Assembly (NCBI GenBank): GCA_964625525.1
Contig: CAZVEE010000070.1
Span: 1 to 18,398 of the forward strand
Reading direction: 5' to 3'
DNA length: 18,398 nucleotides
DNA from: CAZVEE01 sp964625525
GTDB taxonomy: Bacteria; Pseudomonadota; Alphaproteobacteria; JAJFIK01
Each line of letters opens with the position of its first letter. Position 1 is the first letter of the stretch. A program made the translations under genes and the position numbers. The notes beneath the pieces are model-generated. The model saw only the letters and a program-made list of their open reading frames with translations. It was not told where the DNA came from and ran no database searches. This document shows, piece by piece, positions 1 through 8,358 of the stretch.

Positions 1-1
1 G

Positions 2-532
2 GCGCTTGTCATCCTGGATGAAATCGGGCGCGGCACGGCCACTTTTGACGGCCTCTCCATCGCCTGGGCGGCGCTTGAACATCTGCATGATGTCAATCTG
101 TGCCGGGGCTTGTTCGCCACCCATTATCACGAGCTGACAGCGTTGGCGCAGAAACTGCCGGGGCTTGGCAATCTCACGGTCAAGGTGAAAGAGTGGCGGG
201 GTCAGGTGGTGTTCCTGCATGAGGTGAGCGAGGGCGCGGCGGATCGCTCCTACGGTATCCAGGTTGCTAAGCTTGCGGGCCTGCCGCCGGCGGTGATCGC
301 CCGCGCCGGTTCTGTGCTCGAAACGCTGGAAAAGGGGCGGGCCGCAGGCAAGGCAACAGTCAGTCTCGATGATCTGCCGCTGTTCTCCGCCAGCCGATCC
401 GAGCCCGCCGGGTTCAGCGAGCCAAGCCCCGTGGAGACGGCGCTCGACACGCTCGACCCGGATGTGCTGACCCCGCGCGAGGCCCTGGCGGCGCTTTATG
501 ATCTGAAGGCCAAGCACGCAACAAAAGGATAA
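2..532 (+). CDS. mutS: DNA mismatch repair protein MutS, C-terminal part (5' end outside window)
   Basis: MutS recognises mispaired bases and small loops and, with MutL, starts mismatch repair. Only the last 176 codons are present; the gene enters from the left edge. The fragment opens on the Walker B segment of the ABC-type ATPase domain (LVILDEIGRGTATFDG). The family signature FATHYHEL follows, then ADRSYGIQVAKLAGLP, which belongs to the dimerising helix-turn-helix region. The tail is a divergent linker (LDDLPLF) and a final helix (LTPREALAALYDLKA), as in other MutS proteins. The lipoprotein gene starts three bases after the stop, and its ribosome binding site lies inside the last mutS codons, so the two are probably cotranscribed. 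Identification is secure; domains I-IV cannot be assessed. Confidence 0.97.
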   Translation, partial: ALVILDEIGRGTATFDGLSIAWAALEHLHDVNLCRGLFATHYHELTALAQKLPGLGNLTVKVKEWRGQVVFLHEVSEGAADRSYGIQVAKLAGLPPAVIARAGSVLETLEKGRAAGKATVSLDDLPLFSASRSEPAGFSEPSPVETALDTLDPDVLTPREALAALYDLKAKHATKG

Positions 533-535
533 GAC

Positions 536-2140
536 ATGGCCGTCTGTGCTCCGCATCGCCGCACTGTTCTCGCGGGTCTGCTGGCCTCAATGGTCGCGGG
601 CTGTGGCGAGCCGGCGGCGCCCGCCGGTGCGGTTTTGCACCGAGGCAACTCGTCCGAGCCCGCGTCCCTGGATCCGCATCGGGTGCAGGCGGTGAACGAC
701 ATGCACATCGTCACTGACTTGTTCATGGGGCTGATGGGGTTGTCGGCTGACGCCCGGCCCGTTCCCGGCGCGGCGGAACGTATGACGGTGAGCGGTGCGG
801 GGCGTATCTATACCTTCCAGTTGCGCGAGGGGCATCAGTGGTCGGATGGTGTGCCGGTGACGGCGGATGATTTCGTCTTTTCCTTTCGTCGCCTCATGGA
901 TCCGGCGACGGCGGCCGCCTACGCCTCTTTCCTCTATGTCATTGAGAATGCACGAGCGGTGAATGCGGGGGATTTGCCCGTCTCGGCCCTTGGCGTTGTG
1001 GCCACGGGGCCGCGCACGCTGGTGCTGCGGCTGGAGGCGCCGGCGCCCTATCTGCCGGAACTTCTGACCCTGCCGCCGACGTTCCCGGTGCCCGCCCATG
1101 TGGTGCGCGCTCAAGGCGATGATTGGGTGCGAACCCGGCCGCTTGTGTCCAATGGCCCGTTCCGGCTTGCGCGTTGGCGGCCGAATGATTTTGTCCGCCT
1201 AGATCGTAATTCGCGATTCTATGACGCCTATAATGTCGCTCTGGATACGGTGATTTACTATCCGACCGACGACCAAAACGCTGCCCTGCGCCGGTTCCGC
1301 GCCGGCGAGTTGGACATGAATAATGCGGTGCCTGTGCAGCACATGGCCTGGCTGCGCGAGGAAATGCCCGACGCGCTGCGCATCACGCCGCGCCTTCAGA
1401 CCGCCTATGTGACGTTCAATACTCGCCGGGCCCCGTTCGATGATGGGCGCGTGCGTCGCGCGCTGTCCATGGCGGTGGATCGGGACGTGCTGGCCGAGGA
1501 GATTATGGCCGGCGTCAACCTGCCCGCGCACGCCTTCGTGCCGCCGGGTATTGCTAACTATCCCCATACAGAGCGCTTAGCCTGGCATGATATCTCGCCC
1601 GTCGAGCGCCGCTTGCGCGCGCGAGACTTGCTGGCCGAGGCGGGCTTTGATGCCCAGGCGCCCTTGCGCTTTGAGTATCGCTTCTGGGGCGGCACGGACA
1701 ATCGCCGCCGCGCGATCGCGGTCGCGGCCATGTGGAAGGATGTGGGCGTCGAAGCGGACCTCGTGGAGACGGAAATCAAGACCCATCTGGCGGCTTTGCG
1801 CGCCGCTGATTTCGCGGTGGCCGAGGCGGGCTGGGTCGCCGATTTCAACGATCCGGTGAATTTTCTGTCCCTGTTCGACAGCGCCATGGGCCAACTCAAT
1901 TATAGCGGCTTTGCCGACCCGGCCTATGACGCGCTGCTGGTCGAGGCGGCGGGCCTTCTGGATCTGGAGGCTCGGGGGGCGGTCTTGGCGCGGGCTGAAC
2001 GCCGGCTGTTGCAGGCCAGCCCCATTGCCCCGCTGCTCTACGGCACCACCCGCCATCTGGTTGCACCCCATGTGACGGGCTTCACGCCGAACGCGATCGG
2101 GCGCCACCCGTCGCAATTTTTGGCGCTGGCCCGATCATAA
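536..2140 (+). CDS. Peptide/oligopeptide ABC transporter substrate-binding lipoprotein (OppA family, SBP_bac_5)
   Basis: A predicted periplasmic binding component for peptide uptake, 534 aa, the usual size for the family. The N-terminus has a positively charged start (HRRT), a short hydrophobic stretch (VLAGLLASMV) and the lipobox VAGC, so Cys23 should be lipidated after signal peptidase II cleavage. Arg8-Arg9 just before the hydrophobic core give it a Tat-like look, though the full Tat consensus is absent. The mature protein begins with the OppA hallmark SSEPASLDPHR, followed by LREGHQWSDGVPVTADDFVFS (family signature, about residues 95-118). The ATG has a good AAAGGA site six bases upstream. 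No permease or ATPase genes lie nearby, so this is an orphan binding protein. Substrate (peptide, or a murein tripeptide as for MppA) cannot be read from sequence. Confidence 0.93.
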   Translation: MAVCAPHRRTVLAGLLASMVAGCGEPAAPAGAVLHRGNSSEPASLDPHRVQAVNDMHIVTDLFMGLMGLSADARPVPGAAERMTVSGAGRIYTFQLREGHQWSDGVPVTADDFVFSFRRLMDPATAAAYASFLYVIENARAVNAGDLPVSALGVVATGPRTLVLRLEAPAPYLPELLTLPPTFPVPAHVVRAQGDDWVRTRPLVSNGPFRLARWRPNDFVRLDRNSRFYDAYNVALDTVIYYPTDDQNAALRRFRAGELDMNNAVPVQHMAWLREEMPDALRITPRLQTAYVTFNTRRAPFDDGRVRRALSMAVDRDVLAEEIMAGVNLPAHAFVPPGIANYPHTERLAWHDISPVERRLRARDLLAEAGFDAQAPLRFEYRFWGGTDNRRRAIAVAAMWKDVGVEADLVETEIKTHLAALRAADFAVAEAGWVADFNDPVNFLSLFDSAMGQLNYSGFADPAYDALLVEAAGLLDLEARGAVLARAERRLLQASPIAPLLYGTTRHLVAPHVTGFTPNAIGRHPSQFLALARS

Positions 2141-2192
2141 CGCCTCCCCTTTAGCTCTTGACCGGTGCTGTCGCGCGGGAAACTCTGAACGC

Positions 2193-4961
2193 ATGCCCAT
2201 TGCTCACCATACGGCCTTGCCCACCGACCTTGATGCGGTCTCCGCGCTCACCTTGATGGATGCTGGGGCCTTGCGGGACCGTCTGTCTCGCCTGGGCCAG
2301 GATACCGCGCTGAGCAACTTAGAGGCCCGCGCCGCCGTTGTGGACTTGCTCAAGGCGGCGGAAGCGGAAAGCCGCGACAATGCGCGTGCGCGGCTGGGGG
2401 CGGGTGTGTCAGGGCTCGCCATCGCTCGGGCCATGAGCCTTTATCGCGACACGGTGATCCACTGCCTGACCGACTTTGCCCAATTGCGCACGGGCGCGGC
2501 TCTTGGCCCCGGGTCGGGTTTCGCGGTCGCCGCTGTTGGTGGCTATGGGCGCCATACGCTGGCCCCCTATTCCGATGTGGATCTTCTTTTCATTGTGCCG
2601 CAAGCCGATGATCGGCTAACAGAGCAAGCGGTCCAAGTGGTGCTTTATGCCCTCTGGGACGCGGGCCTTGTGGTGGGTCATGCCACACGGACCATTGATG
2701 AATGCATGGCGCTCGCCCATGCGGACATGTCGATCCGGACCAATATGCTGGAGGCGCGCTTCCTCGCCGGCGACCGCGCCGCGTTCGACACGATGAAGGC
2801 GCGCTATTGGGACGAGGTTGCGTCCAATGTGTCCGACTTCGTGGATGCCAAACTGGCCGAACGCGAGGAGCGTCACAGCCGCGAGGGCAATTCGCGCTAT
2901 CGCGTGGAACCCAATGTGAAAGACGGCAAGGGAGGGCTGCGCGATCTGCACACGCTGATCTGGATCGCCAAATATGTGTTCCGAGTGGATCAGCCGGCAG
3001 ATCTGGTGGATACGGGCCTTCTGAGTCCGGAGGAATTCAACGCCTATAACCGCTGCGTTGCCTTTTTGTGGGAGGTGCGCACACATCTGCACTTGCAAGC
3101 GGGTCGGGCGGAGGAACGGCTGACTTTCGATGCGCAGGCTGAACTGGCGCGCCGGCTGGGCTATGTGGATCGCGGCGGCGTGCGTGCGGTCGAAGCGTTC
3201 ATGAAAAACTACTTCCTTGTTGCGCGCGAAGTGGGCAGCCTGACGGGCATCATCTGCACGGCGCTTGAAATGCAGAATGCCAAGGGCACGCCGGGGCGGC
3301 CCTGGTTGCGCTCACGCGATGCTCAGGACTTGGTCGACTGGCCGGGCTTTGTGATCGACTCAGGCCGCGTGGGTCTGCGTGATGACGGCCTCTTTGCCGC
3401 CGATCCGGTTAATATCCTCCGCCTGTTCGAGGCCGCCGACCGCACCCGTTGCTATATTCATCCCAACGCGCTGCGCGTTGTGCGCCGCTCACTTCATCTC
3501 ATTACAGATGATCTGCGTGCGCAGAAAGAGGCGAATACCTCTTTCGTGCGCATGCTGTGCGAAGCCACCGATGGCGAGCGCACCTTGCGGGCCATGAACG
3601 AAGCGGATGTGCTCGGCCTGTTCGTGCCTGAATTCGGCCGTGTCGTAGCGATGATGCAGTTCAACATGTATCACCACTTCACCGTAGACGAACACTTGCT
3701 GCGCACGGTCGGGGAAGTGGACCGTGTTCTGAATGGGTCTTTGAAGGATGATTTTCCGTTCGCAGACCGGGTGGTGCGGCGGCTGCGCTCACGCCGGCTG
3801 TTGTTCATGGCGGCGTTCCTCCATGACATCGCCAAGGGGCGGGAGGAGCATCATTCCATCGTCGGTGAGCGCATCGCCCGCTCCTTGTGCCCGCGCTTCG
3901 GCTTCAGCGCGGCGGAAACCGACACCGTGGCGTGGCTCGTGCGCCAGCATTTGGTGCTCAGTGACACCTCACAGCGCCGCGACATCTATGATCCCAAGAC
4001 GGCCCACGATGTGGCGGAGCTGGTACAGACGCTGGAGCGATTGCGCCTGCTCTTTGTGCTGACGGTCTGTGATATCCGCGCTGTTGGTCCCGATGTGTGG
4101 AACAGCTGGAAAGGCCAGCTTCTGGAGTCTCTCTTTGTTGAAGTGGAAGCCCGGCTGGGGGGCGCGCCATCAATCGCACGAGGCGCGCGTGTGGCGAGCA
4201 TGCAGGAGGCGCTCACCGGGACCCTCGGTCCCGAGAGCGGCGGCGCAGCGGCGCAGGGGCGCTTTGATGATGCGTATTGGCTGTCGGTCCCGCCGGAATA
4301 TCACGCCCGCCATGCCCGCCTGATGCGCGTGGCCGAGCGGCGCCGGCACAGCGGCCGGCCGTTCCTGCTGGTGGATGCCCGCCGCGAGGCCGACCGCGCG
4401 GTGACCGTGGTGACCGTGGTCGCCGCCGACCGGCCCGGGCTTTTTGCCAGTCTCGTGGGCAGCCTGGCCGCCTCGGGCGCTTATATTGTGGGGGCGAAGG
4501 CCTTCACCACCACGGACGGCATTGCGCTTGATCTGTTTGAGATTCAGGATTCGGAAGGAACCGCCTATGGCGGCCCCAACCGCTTCCGCCGCCTGCGCGA
4601 GCGGATCCTCAGCGTTCTGGACGGCAGCCGGGCGGTGGAAAGCCTCCTCATGGCGCGCCCCCTGCCGGACCGGGAACAGGCCTTTTCTGTGCCACCTCAG
4701 GTGTTTTTCGACAATGAGGCCTCGATCACTCACACGGTGGTGGAAATCGAACACCGCAACCGGCCGGAGCTGTTGTATCGGGTCACCGCGGGGTTGCGTG
4801 ATCTGGGTTTGTCCATCGGCTCGGCCCATTGCACGAGCTATGGAGAGCTGGCCGTGGGGGTGTTCTATCTGAAAGACCAGGGTGGTTTGAAGATTCTCCA
4901 GCCCCTTCTGCTCGACCGCATCGAAGCCCGCCTGCTGGCCGCGCTCGAAGGCTATAGTTGA
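2193..4961 (+). CDS. glnD: Bifunctional [protein-PII] uridylyltransferase / uridylyl-removing enzyme GlnD
   Basis: GlnD senses glutamine and adds or removes UMP on PII proteins (GlnB/GlnK), controlling nitrogen assimilation. The 922 aa length is normal for alphaproteobacteria. Domains in order: nucleotidyltransferase with GGYGR (residues 116-120) and the metal-binding pair D128-x-D130; the conserved segment EPNVKDGKGGLRDLHTL near residue 240; the HD phosphohydrolase domain with HHFTVDEH (494-501) and catalytic H544-D545 in FLHDIAKG; and two C-terminal glutamine-sensing ACT domains, starting near residue 734 (VVAADRPGLF) and 847 (HTVVEIEHRNRPELL). Both activities look intact. The start is the first ATG, with only a weak GGGA upstream. 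It lies 52 bases after the lipoprotein gene and 80 bases before murJ. No PII gene is in the window. Confidence 0.98.
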   Translation: MPIAHHTALPTDLDAVSALTLMDAGALRDRLSRLGQDTALSNLEARAAVVDLLKAAEAESRDNARARLGAGVSGLAIARAMSLYRDTVIHCLTDFAQLRTGAALGPGSGFAVAAVGGYGRHTLAPYSDVDLLFIVPQADDRLTEQAVQVVLYALWDAGLVVGHATRTIDECMALAHADMSIRTNMLEARFLAGDRAAFDTMKARYWDEVASNVSDFVDAKLAEREERHSREGNSRYRVEPNVKDGKGGLRDLHTLIWIAKYVFRVDQPADLVDTGLLSPEEFNAYNRCVAFLWEVRTHLHLQAGRAEERLTFDAQAELARRLGYVDRGGVRAVEAFMKNYFLVAREVGSLTGIICTALEMQNAKGTPGRPWLRSRDAQDLVDWPGFVIDSGRVGLRDDGLFAADPVNILRLFEAADRTRCYIHPNALRVVRRSLHLITDDLRAQKEANTSFVRMLCEATDGERTLRAMNEADVLGLFVPEFGRVVAMMQFNMYHHFTVDEHLLRTVGEVDRVLNGSLKDDFPFADRVVRRLRSRRLLFMAAFLHDIAKGREEHHSIVGERIARSLCPRFGFSAAETDTVAWLVRQHLVLSDTSQRRDIYDPKTAHDVAELVQTLERLRLLFVLTVCDIRAVGPDVWNSWKGQLLESLFVEVEARLGGAPSIARGARVASMQEALTGTLGPESGGAAAQGRFDDAYWLSVPPEYHARHARLMRVAERRRHSGRPFLLVDARREADRAVTVVTVVAADRPGLFASLVGSLAASGAYIVGAKAFTTTDGIALDLFEIQDSEGTAYGGPNRFRRLRERILSVLDGSRAVESLLMARPLPDREQAFSVPPQVFFDNEASITHTVVEIEHRNRPELLYRVTAGLRDLGLSIGSAHCTSYGELAVGVFYLKDQGGLKILQPLLLDRIEARLLAALEGYS

Positions 4962-5041
4962 CAAGGGGCGGCCACCTTTGACCAGATCGGGCGGCGGTGT
5001 CCTGAGGGGGGCGCGTCAGACGCGAAGTAAGGGAACTGGCC

Positions 5042-6619
5042 ATGTCCATGGTGCGTTCGGCCGCGACGGTGGGCGGCATGACCTTGATCAGTCGCGTGCT
5101 CGGCTTCGTGCGCGATGTGCTGATCGGCGGCTTGCTGGGCTCGGGCCCTGTCGCGGATGCCTTTGTGGTGGCGTTCCGCTTTCCCAATCTCTTCCGCCGT
5201 TTCTTCGCTGAAGGGGCGTTCAACGCCGCCTTTGTGCCGTTATTCGCCAAACGCCTCGAAGGCGAGGGCCAAGACGCCGCGCGCGGTTTTGCCGAAGAGG
5301 CGCTCAGTGTGCTGCTGGTGACCTTGCTGGCGCTGACGGCGGTGGCGCAAATCGCCATGCCCTGGCTCATGGTCGTCATGGCGCCGGGTTTTGTGGATGA
5401 TCCGGAGCGCTTCGACCTGGCGGTCCTCTTTACGCGGATCGCCTTCCCCTATCTGTTGTTCATGTCTTTGGTGGCGCTCTTTTCGGGGATCTTGAATTCG
5501 CTCGGGCGGTTTGCGGCGGCGGCTTTCGCGCCGGTGCTGCTCAATGTGATTTTGATTGCCGCCATTCTGTTTGCGGCGCCCCATATGCCCACGCCGGGCC
5601 ATGCCCTGGTGTGGGGCGTGGCCTTTGCCGGCGTCGCGCAGCTCTTGATGCTGATTTATGCCTGTCGGCGGGCGGGCGTGCGGTTGAAACTGCGCTGGCC
5701 GCGTCTGACGCCTGGCGTGCGCCGGCTGGTGACCTTGGGGGTGCCGGGTGTCATCGCCGGTGGCATCACCCAGATCAATCTGGTGATCGGCCAGTTCGTG
5801 GCCAGCTTCCAGGACGGGGCGGTTTCGATTCTCTACTATGCGGACCGCATTTATCAGTTGCCACTGGGCCTGATCGGCGTGGCCATGGGTGTGGTGCTGT
5901 TGCCTGATATCGCGCGCCGTCTGCGGGCCGCGGACGACGCGGGCGCCAATGGCAGCCAGAACCGGGCGTTGGAACTGTCCATGCTGCTCACCCTGCCCGC
6001 CGCTGTGGCCTGCGCGGTGATCGCCGGGCCGATCATCCAAGTGCTGTTTCAAGGCACCTCGCAAGCCGTCTTGGGCCAGACCGCCTTTACCGATGAGGAT
6101 GTGCAATTGACTGCCTGGGCGCTGACGGCCTTTGCCTTTGGCCTGCCCGCCTTCGTGCTGATCAAGGTGTTCCAGCCCGCCTATTTTGCCCGCGAGGATA
6201 CCAGGACGCCCATGTGGTTTGCGGGCATCAATACGCTGGTCAATGTGGCGTTGGGCATTGTGCTTTTCATCCTGTTCGGGCTTGTGGGCCTGGCGGCGGC
6301 GACGGCCATCGCGGCTTGGGTGAATACGGGTCTTCTGGCCGCGCGCCTGATCGCGGTGGGGCATTTCCGGATGGATGCCCGCCTGGCCGGCCGCCTGCCA
6401 CGCATGGTGCTGGCCAGCGCGGGCATGGGGGGCGTGCTATGGCTTCTGGCCGCGCCGGTGGCGCCGTGGCTTGAGGGCTCTTACGGTGAACAGGTGGCGG
6501 CGCTGGCTGTGCTGGTGCTCGGCGGCACCGCGACCTATGCGGTGCTGGCGCAAGTCACCGGGGCCGCGCGCCTGTCGGATGTGCGCGCGAGCCTGTCGCG
6601 GGCCGGCCACGAGTCTTAA
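5042..6619 (+). CDS. murJ: Lipid II flippase MurJ (MviN)
   Basis: An inner-membrane flippase of the MOP superfamily that moves lipid II to the periplasmic face for peptidoglycan synthesis. At 525 aa it has the family's normal length, and the sequence is almost wholly alternating hydrophobic helices, consistent with about 14 membrane spans. The N-terminus is diagnostic: SAATVGGMTLISRVLGFVRD followed by a DAFVVAFRFPNLFRRFFAEG block that includes conserved arginines. The second conserved part, QINLVIGQFVAS and ILYYADRIYQLPLGLIGVAMG, is also present. The chosen ATG has an AAGGGA site seven bases upstream. The glnD-murJ-trpS order is common in alphaproteobacteria. No missing residues or frame disturbance were seen. 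Confidence 0.97.
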   Translation: MSMVRSAATVGGMTLISRVLGFVRDVLIGGLLGSGPVADAFVVAFRFPNLFRRFFAEGAFNAAFVPLFAKRLEGEGQDAARGFAEEALSVLLVTLLALTAVAQIAMPWLMVVMAPGFVDDPERFDLAVLFTRIAFPYLLFMSLVALFSGILNSLGRFAAAAFAPVLLNVILIAAILFAAPHMPTPGHALVWGVAFAGVAQLLMLIYACRRAGVRLKLRWPRLTPGVRRLVTLGVPGVIAGGITQINLVIGQFVASFQDGAVSILYYADRIYQLPLGLIGVAMGVVLLPDIARRLRAADDAGANGSQNRALELSMLLTLPAAVACAVIAGPIIQVLFQGTSQAVLGQTAFTDEDVQLTAWALTAFAFGLPAFVLIKVFQPAYFAREDTRTPMWFAGINTLVNVALGIVLFILFGLVGLAAATAIAAWVNTGLLAARLIAVGHFRMDARLAGRLPRMVLASAGMGGVLWLLAAPVAPWLEGSYGEQVAALAVLVLGGTATYAVLAQVTGAARLSDVRASLSRAGHES

Positions 6620-6629
6620 GCACCCATGC

Positions 6630-6657
6630 TTGACAGGGCTTGGCCTCAAGGTACTGT
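6630..6657 (+). promoter_or_regulatory. Candidate sigma-70-type promoter upstream of trpS
   Basis: A perfect -35 hexamer TTGACA (6630-6635) is followed after 16 bases by TACTGT (6652-6657), which matches the -10 consensus at three of six positions. It sits just after the murJ stop and would give trpS a leader of roughly 180 bases. The -35 is convincing, the -10 poor. Activity is inferred only. Confidence 0.35.
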
Positions 6658-6843
6658 CACGCAGCTTTTCCAAAGGACCGGGCCCTGACGGTGATTGTGC
6701 CACTGCCCCATAGAGCCGCCGAGATGCTCTCGGCCAGGCTGATCCTGGCGCCGCGCATGTGGCGGTCCGCCGGCGGGCACTGGCGCATCTGATCGCTCGC
6801 ACGTTTCATCCATTTCGACCGTTTCAACAGACAGGATACTCCG

Positions 6844-7917
6844 ATGTCTGATCCTCAATCCGTGCCCCAGGGCTCCGAGGCGCCCGACGCCGTGGCTTAT
6901 GATGGCCCGGCCCGTGTTTTTTCCGGTGTTCAGCCCACGGGCAATCTGCATCTGGGCAACTATCTGGGCGCCATCAAACGTTTTGTGTCCATGCAGGGCG
7001 ATGATCGGTTTCAGCAGGTGCTCTATTGCGTCGTGGATATGCACGCCATTACCGTGTTCCAGGAGCCCGAGGCGCTACGCCGGAACATCCGTGAGCTGAC
7101 GGCGGCCTATTTGGCCTGCGGCCTCGACGCGGACAAGGCCATTATCTTCAATCAGTCTCAGGTGCCCGAGCACGCGGAACTGGCCTGGATCTTCAACTGC
7201 GTGGCGCGCATGGGCTGGATGCAGCGCATGACCCAGTTCAAAGAGAAGTCGGGCAAGCACAAGGAAAAGGCGTCGCTTGGCCTCTTTGCCTATCCCGCGC
7301 TTATGGCTGCGGACATTCTCATCTACAAGGGCACCCATGTGCCCGTGGGCGATGACCAGAAGCAGCATGTGGAACTGGCGCGCGACATTGCGCAGAAATT
7401 CAACAACGACTTCGCGGCCCCGGGCTTTTTCCCGCTGCCCGAGCCTCTGATTGAGGGCCCGGCCATGCGGGTCATGTCCTTGCGCGATGGCGCGGCGAAA
7501 ATGTCGAAGTCCGATCCGTCGGACGCCTCCCGGCTCAATCTGTCGGACGACGCGGACGCTATTGCCCAAAAAATCCGCAAGGCCAAGACGGACCCGGATC
7601 CGCTGCCCGAGGTCGAGGAGGGGCTTTCCGAACGTCCCGAGGCTCGCAATCTGGTGGGCATTTTCGCGGCGTTGAATGACGAACCGGTGCCGGCCGTGCT
7701 GGCGCGCGTGGGCGGTGCGCCGTTTTCTGAGTTCAAGAAGACGTTAACCGAGCTCGCCGTGGCGAAATTGTCACCCATCGGTGCGGAGGCCCGCCGCCTC
7801 GCCGATGACCCGGCGGAAATCGACCGGCTGTTGGCCCGTAACGCCTTGCGCGCGCGTGAGATTGCGACGCCGGTCATGGGCGCCGTTAAGGACTTGGTAG
7901 GGCTGCTGCGCGCATGA
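6844..7917 (+). CDS. trpS: Tryptophanyl-tRNA synthetase
   Basis: A class I aminoacyl-tRNA synthetase charging tRNA-Trp in the cytoplasm; 357 aa, slightly longer than the usual 330-350 because of a short N-terminal extension of about 20 residues. The HIGH-equivalent motif reads PTGNLHLGNY, with His36 and Gly38-Asn39. The KMSKS loop is exact at residues 219-223 in AAKMSKSDP. The intervening substrate pocket has AYPALMAADILIYKG and VPVGDDQKQHVELARDIA, as in bacterial TrpRS. An AGGA site seven bases before the ATG supports the start. It lies 224 bases after murJ, with its own candidate promoter, and is closed by a strong hairpin at 7929-7959. The gene appears intact. Confidence 0.98.
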   Translation: MSDPQSVPQGSEAPDAVAYDGPARVFSGVQPTGNLHLGNYLGAIKRFVSMQGDDRFQQVLYCVVDMHAITVFQEPEALRRNIRELTAAYLACGLDADKAIIFNQSQVPEHAELAWIFNCVARMGWMQRMTQFKEKSGKHKEKASLGLFAYPALMAADILIYKGTHVPVGDDQKQHVELARDIAQKFNNDFAAPGFFPLPEPLIEGPAMRVMSLRDGAAKMSKSDPSDASRLNLSDDADAIAQKIRKAKTDPDPLPEVEEGLSERPEARNLVGIFAALNDEPVPAVLARVGGAPFSEFKKTLTELAVAKLSPIGAEARRLADDPAEIDRLLARNALRAREIATPVMGAVKDLVGLLRA

Positions 7918-7928
7918 GCAGGGCAGTC

Positions 7929-7959
7929 TCGGGGGCGTCCTGGCGCGGGACGCCCCCGA
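7929..7959 (+). terminator. Strong hairpin terminator after trpS
   Basis: A perfect 12-bp inverted repeat, TCGGGGGCGTCC and GGACGCCCCCGA, with a 7-base loop begins 11 bases after the trpS stop. It is followed by AACGG rather than a T-run, so it is not a classical intrinsic terminator, but its stability and position fit transcript termination or 3' end protection. Confidence 0.65.
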
Positions 7960-7976
7960 AACGGCCGGTTCGGTCC

Positions 7977-8008
7977 TTGACATCCAGGGCCCATCGGACG
8001 ATGTGATG
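7977..8008 (+). promoter_or_regulatory. Weak candidate promoter for the small cysteine-rich protein gene
   Basis: A perfect TTGACA (7977-7982) lies between the trpS terminator and the next gene. The best -10 match is TGTGAT (8003-8008), four of six, but the 20-base spacing is long. Because the terminator separates this gene from trpS, some promoter is expected here. Confidence 0.25.
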
Positions 8009-8052
8009 CCTGTCGCATTTCGAGACATCGACACAGCGTGAGGAGCGAGAGT

Positions 8053-8358
8053 ATGTGGAAGGATCCTGTCCGTTGGGCCCTGATGGGATTTGCCGGTGCA
8101 TTAGCGGCCGGTTTTCTCGTGGTGGACCTGCCTGGCGGCGCGGATGCCCATGACGTGGCCACGGTTCCTGCAAGCTTCTCGATTAGCGTGTCCACGGCCC
8201 AAGCGCACCATCCATGCTGCTGTGACTATGGCGATGGGACTTTTGACATCGTCGATCACGAGACGTGTGAAGAAGAAGGCGGTTCCTGCACCGCCATGTC
8301 CGAATGCAACGATGCTCGGCCCTTCGAGCCGTTCACGCCCGCTCCGCGGGGCCGCTGA
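8053..8358 (+). CDS. Small exported cysteine-rich protein of unknown function
   Basis: I do not recognise this 101 aa protein. The ATG at 8053 has an excellent AGGAG site seven bases upstream, which favours it over a GTG 15 bases earlier. The N-terminus is a typical Sec signal peptide: MWKDPVR, a hydrophobic core at residues 8-24, then PGGADA with predicted cleavage after Ala32; a second AxA site precedes His52. The mature part is acidic and has six cysteines: a Cys55-56-57 run directly after His52-His53, then Cys72, Cys79 and Cys85, with DYGDG and EEEGGSC between them. This pattern could mean disulphides or metal binding in the periplasm; both are inferences. It is cut off from trpS by a terminator, and its last 26 bases overlap the end of the convergent PepSY gene. 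Confidence 0.75.
   Translation: MWKDPVRWALMGFAGALAAGFLVVDLPGGADAHDVATVPASFSISVSTAQAHHPCCCDYGDGTFDIVDHETCEEEGGSCTAMSECNDARPFEPFTPAPRGR

Noticed and set aside
2158..2192. TTGACC followed by weak -10-like bases before glnD
   Set aside because: No acceptable -10 hexamer at suitable spacing; the gap is short enough for readthrough from the upstream gene.
4958..4963. TTGACA overlapping the glnD stop as a murJ promoter
   Set aside because: No -10-like sequence 16-18 bases downstream.
5240..6364. 374-codon minus-strand open frame inside murJ
   Set aside because: Highly charged, His/Arg/Gln-rich translation lying entirely opposite conserved murJ; typical of GC-rich antisense frames.
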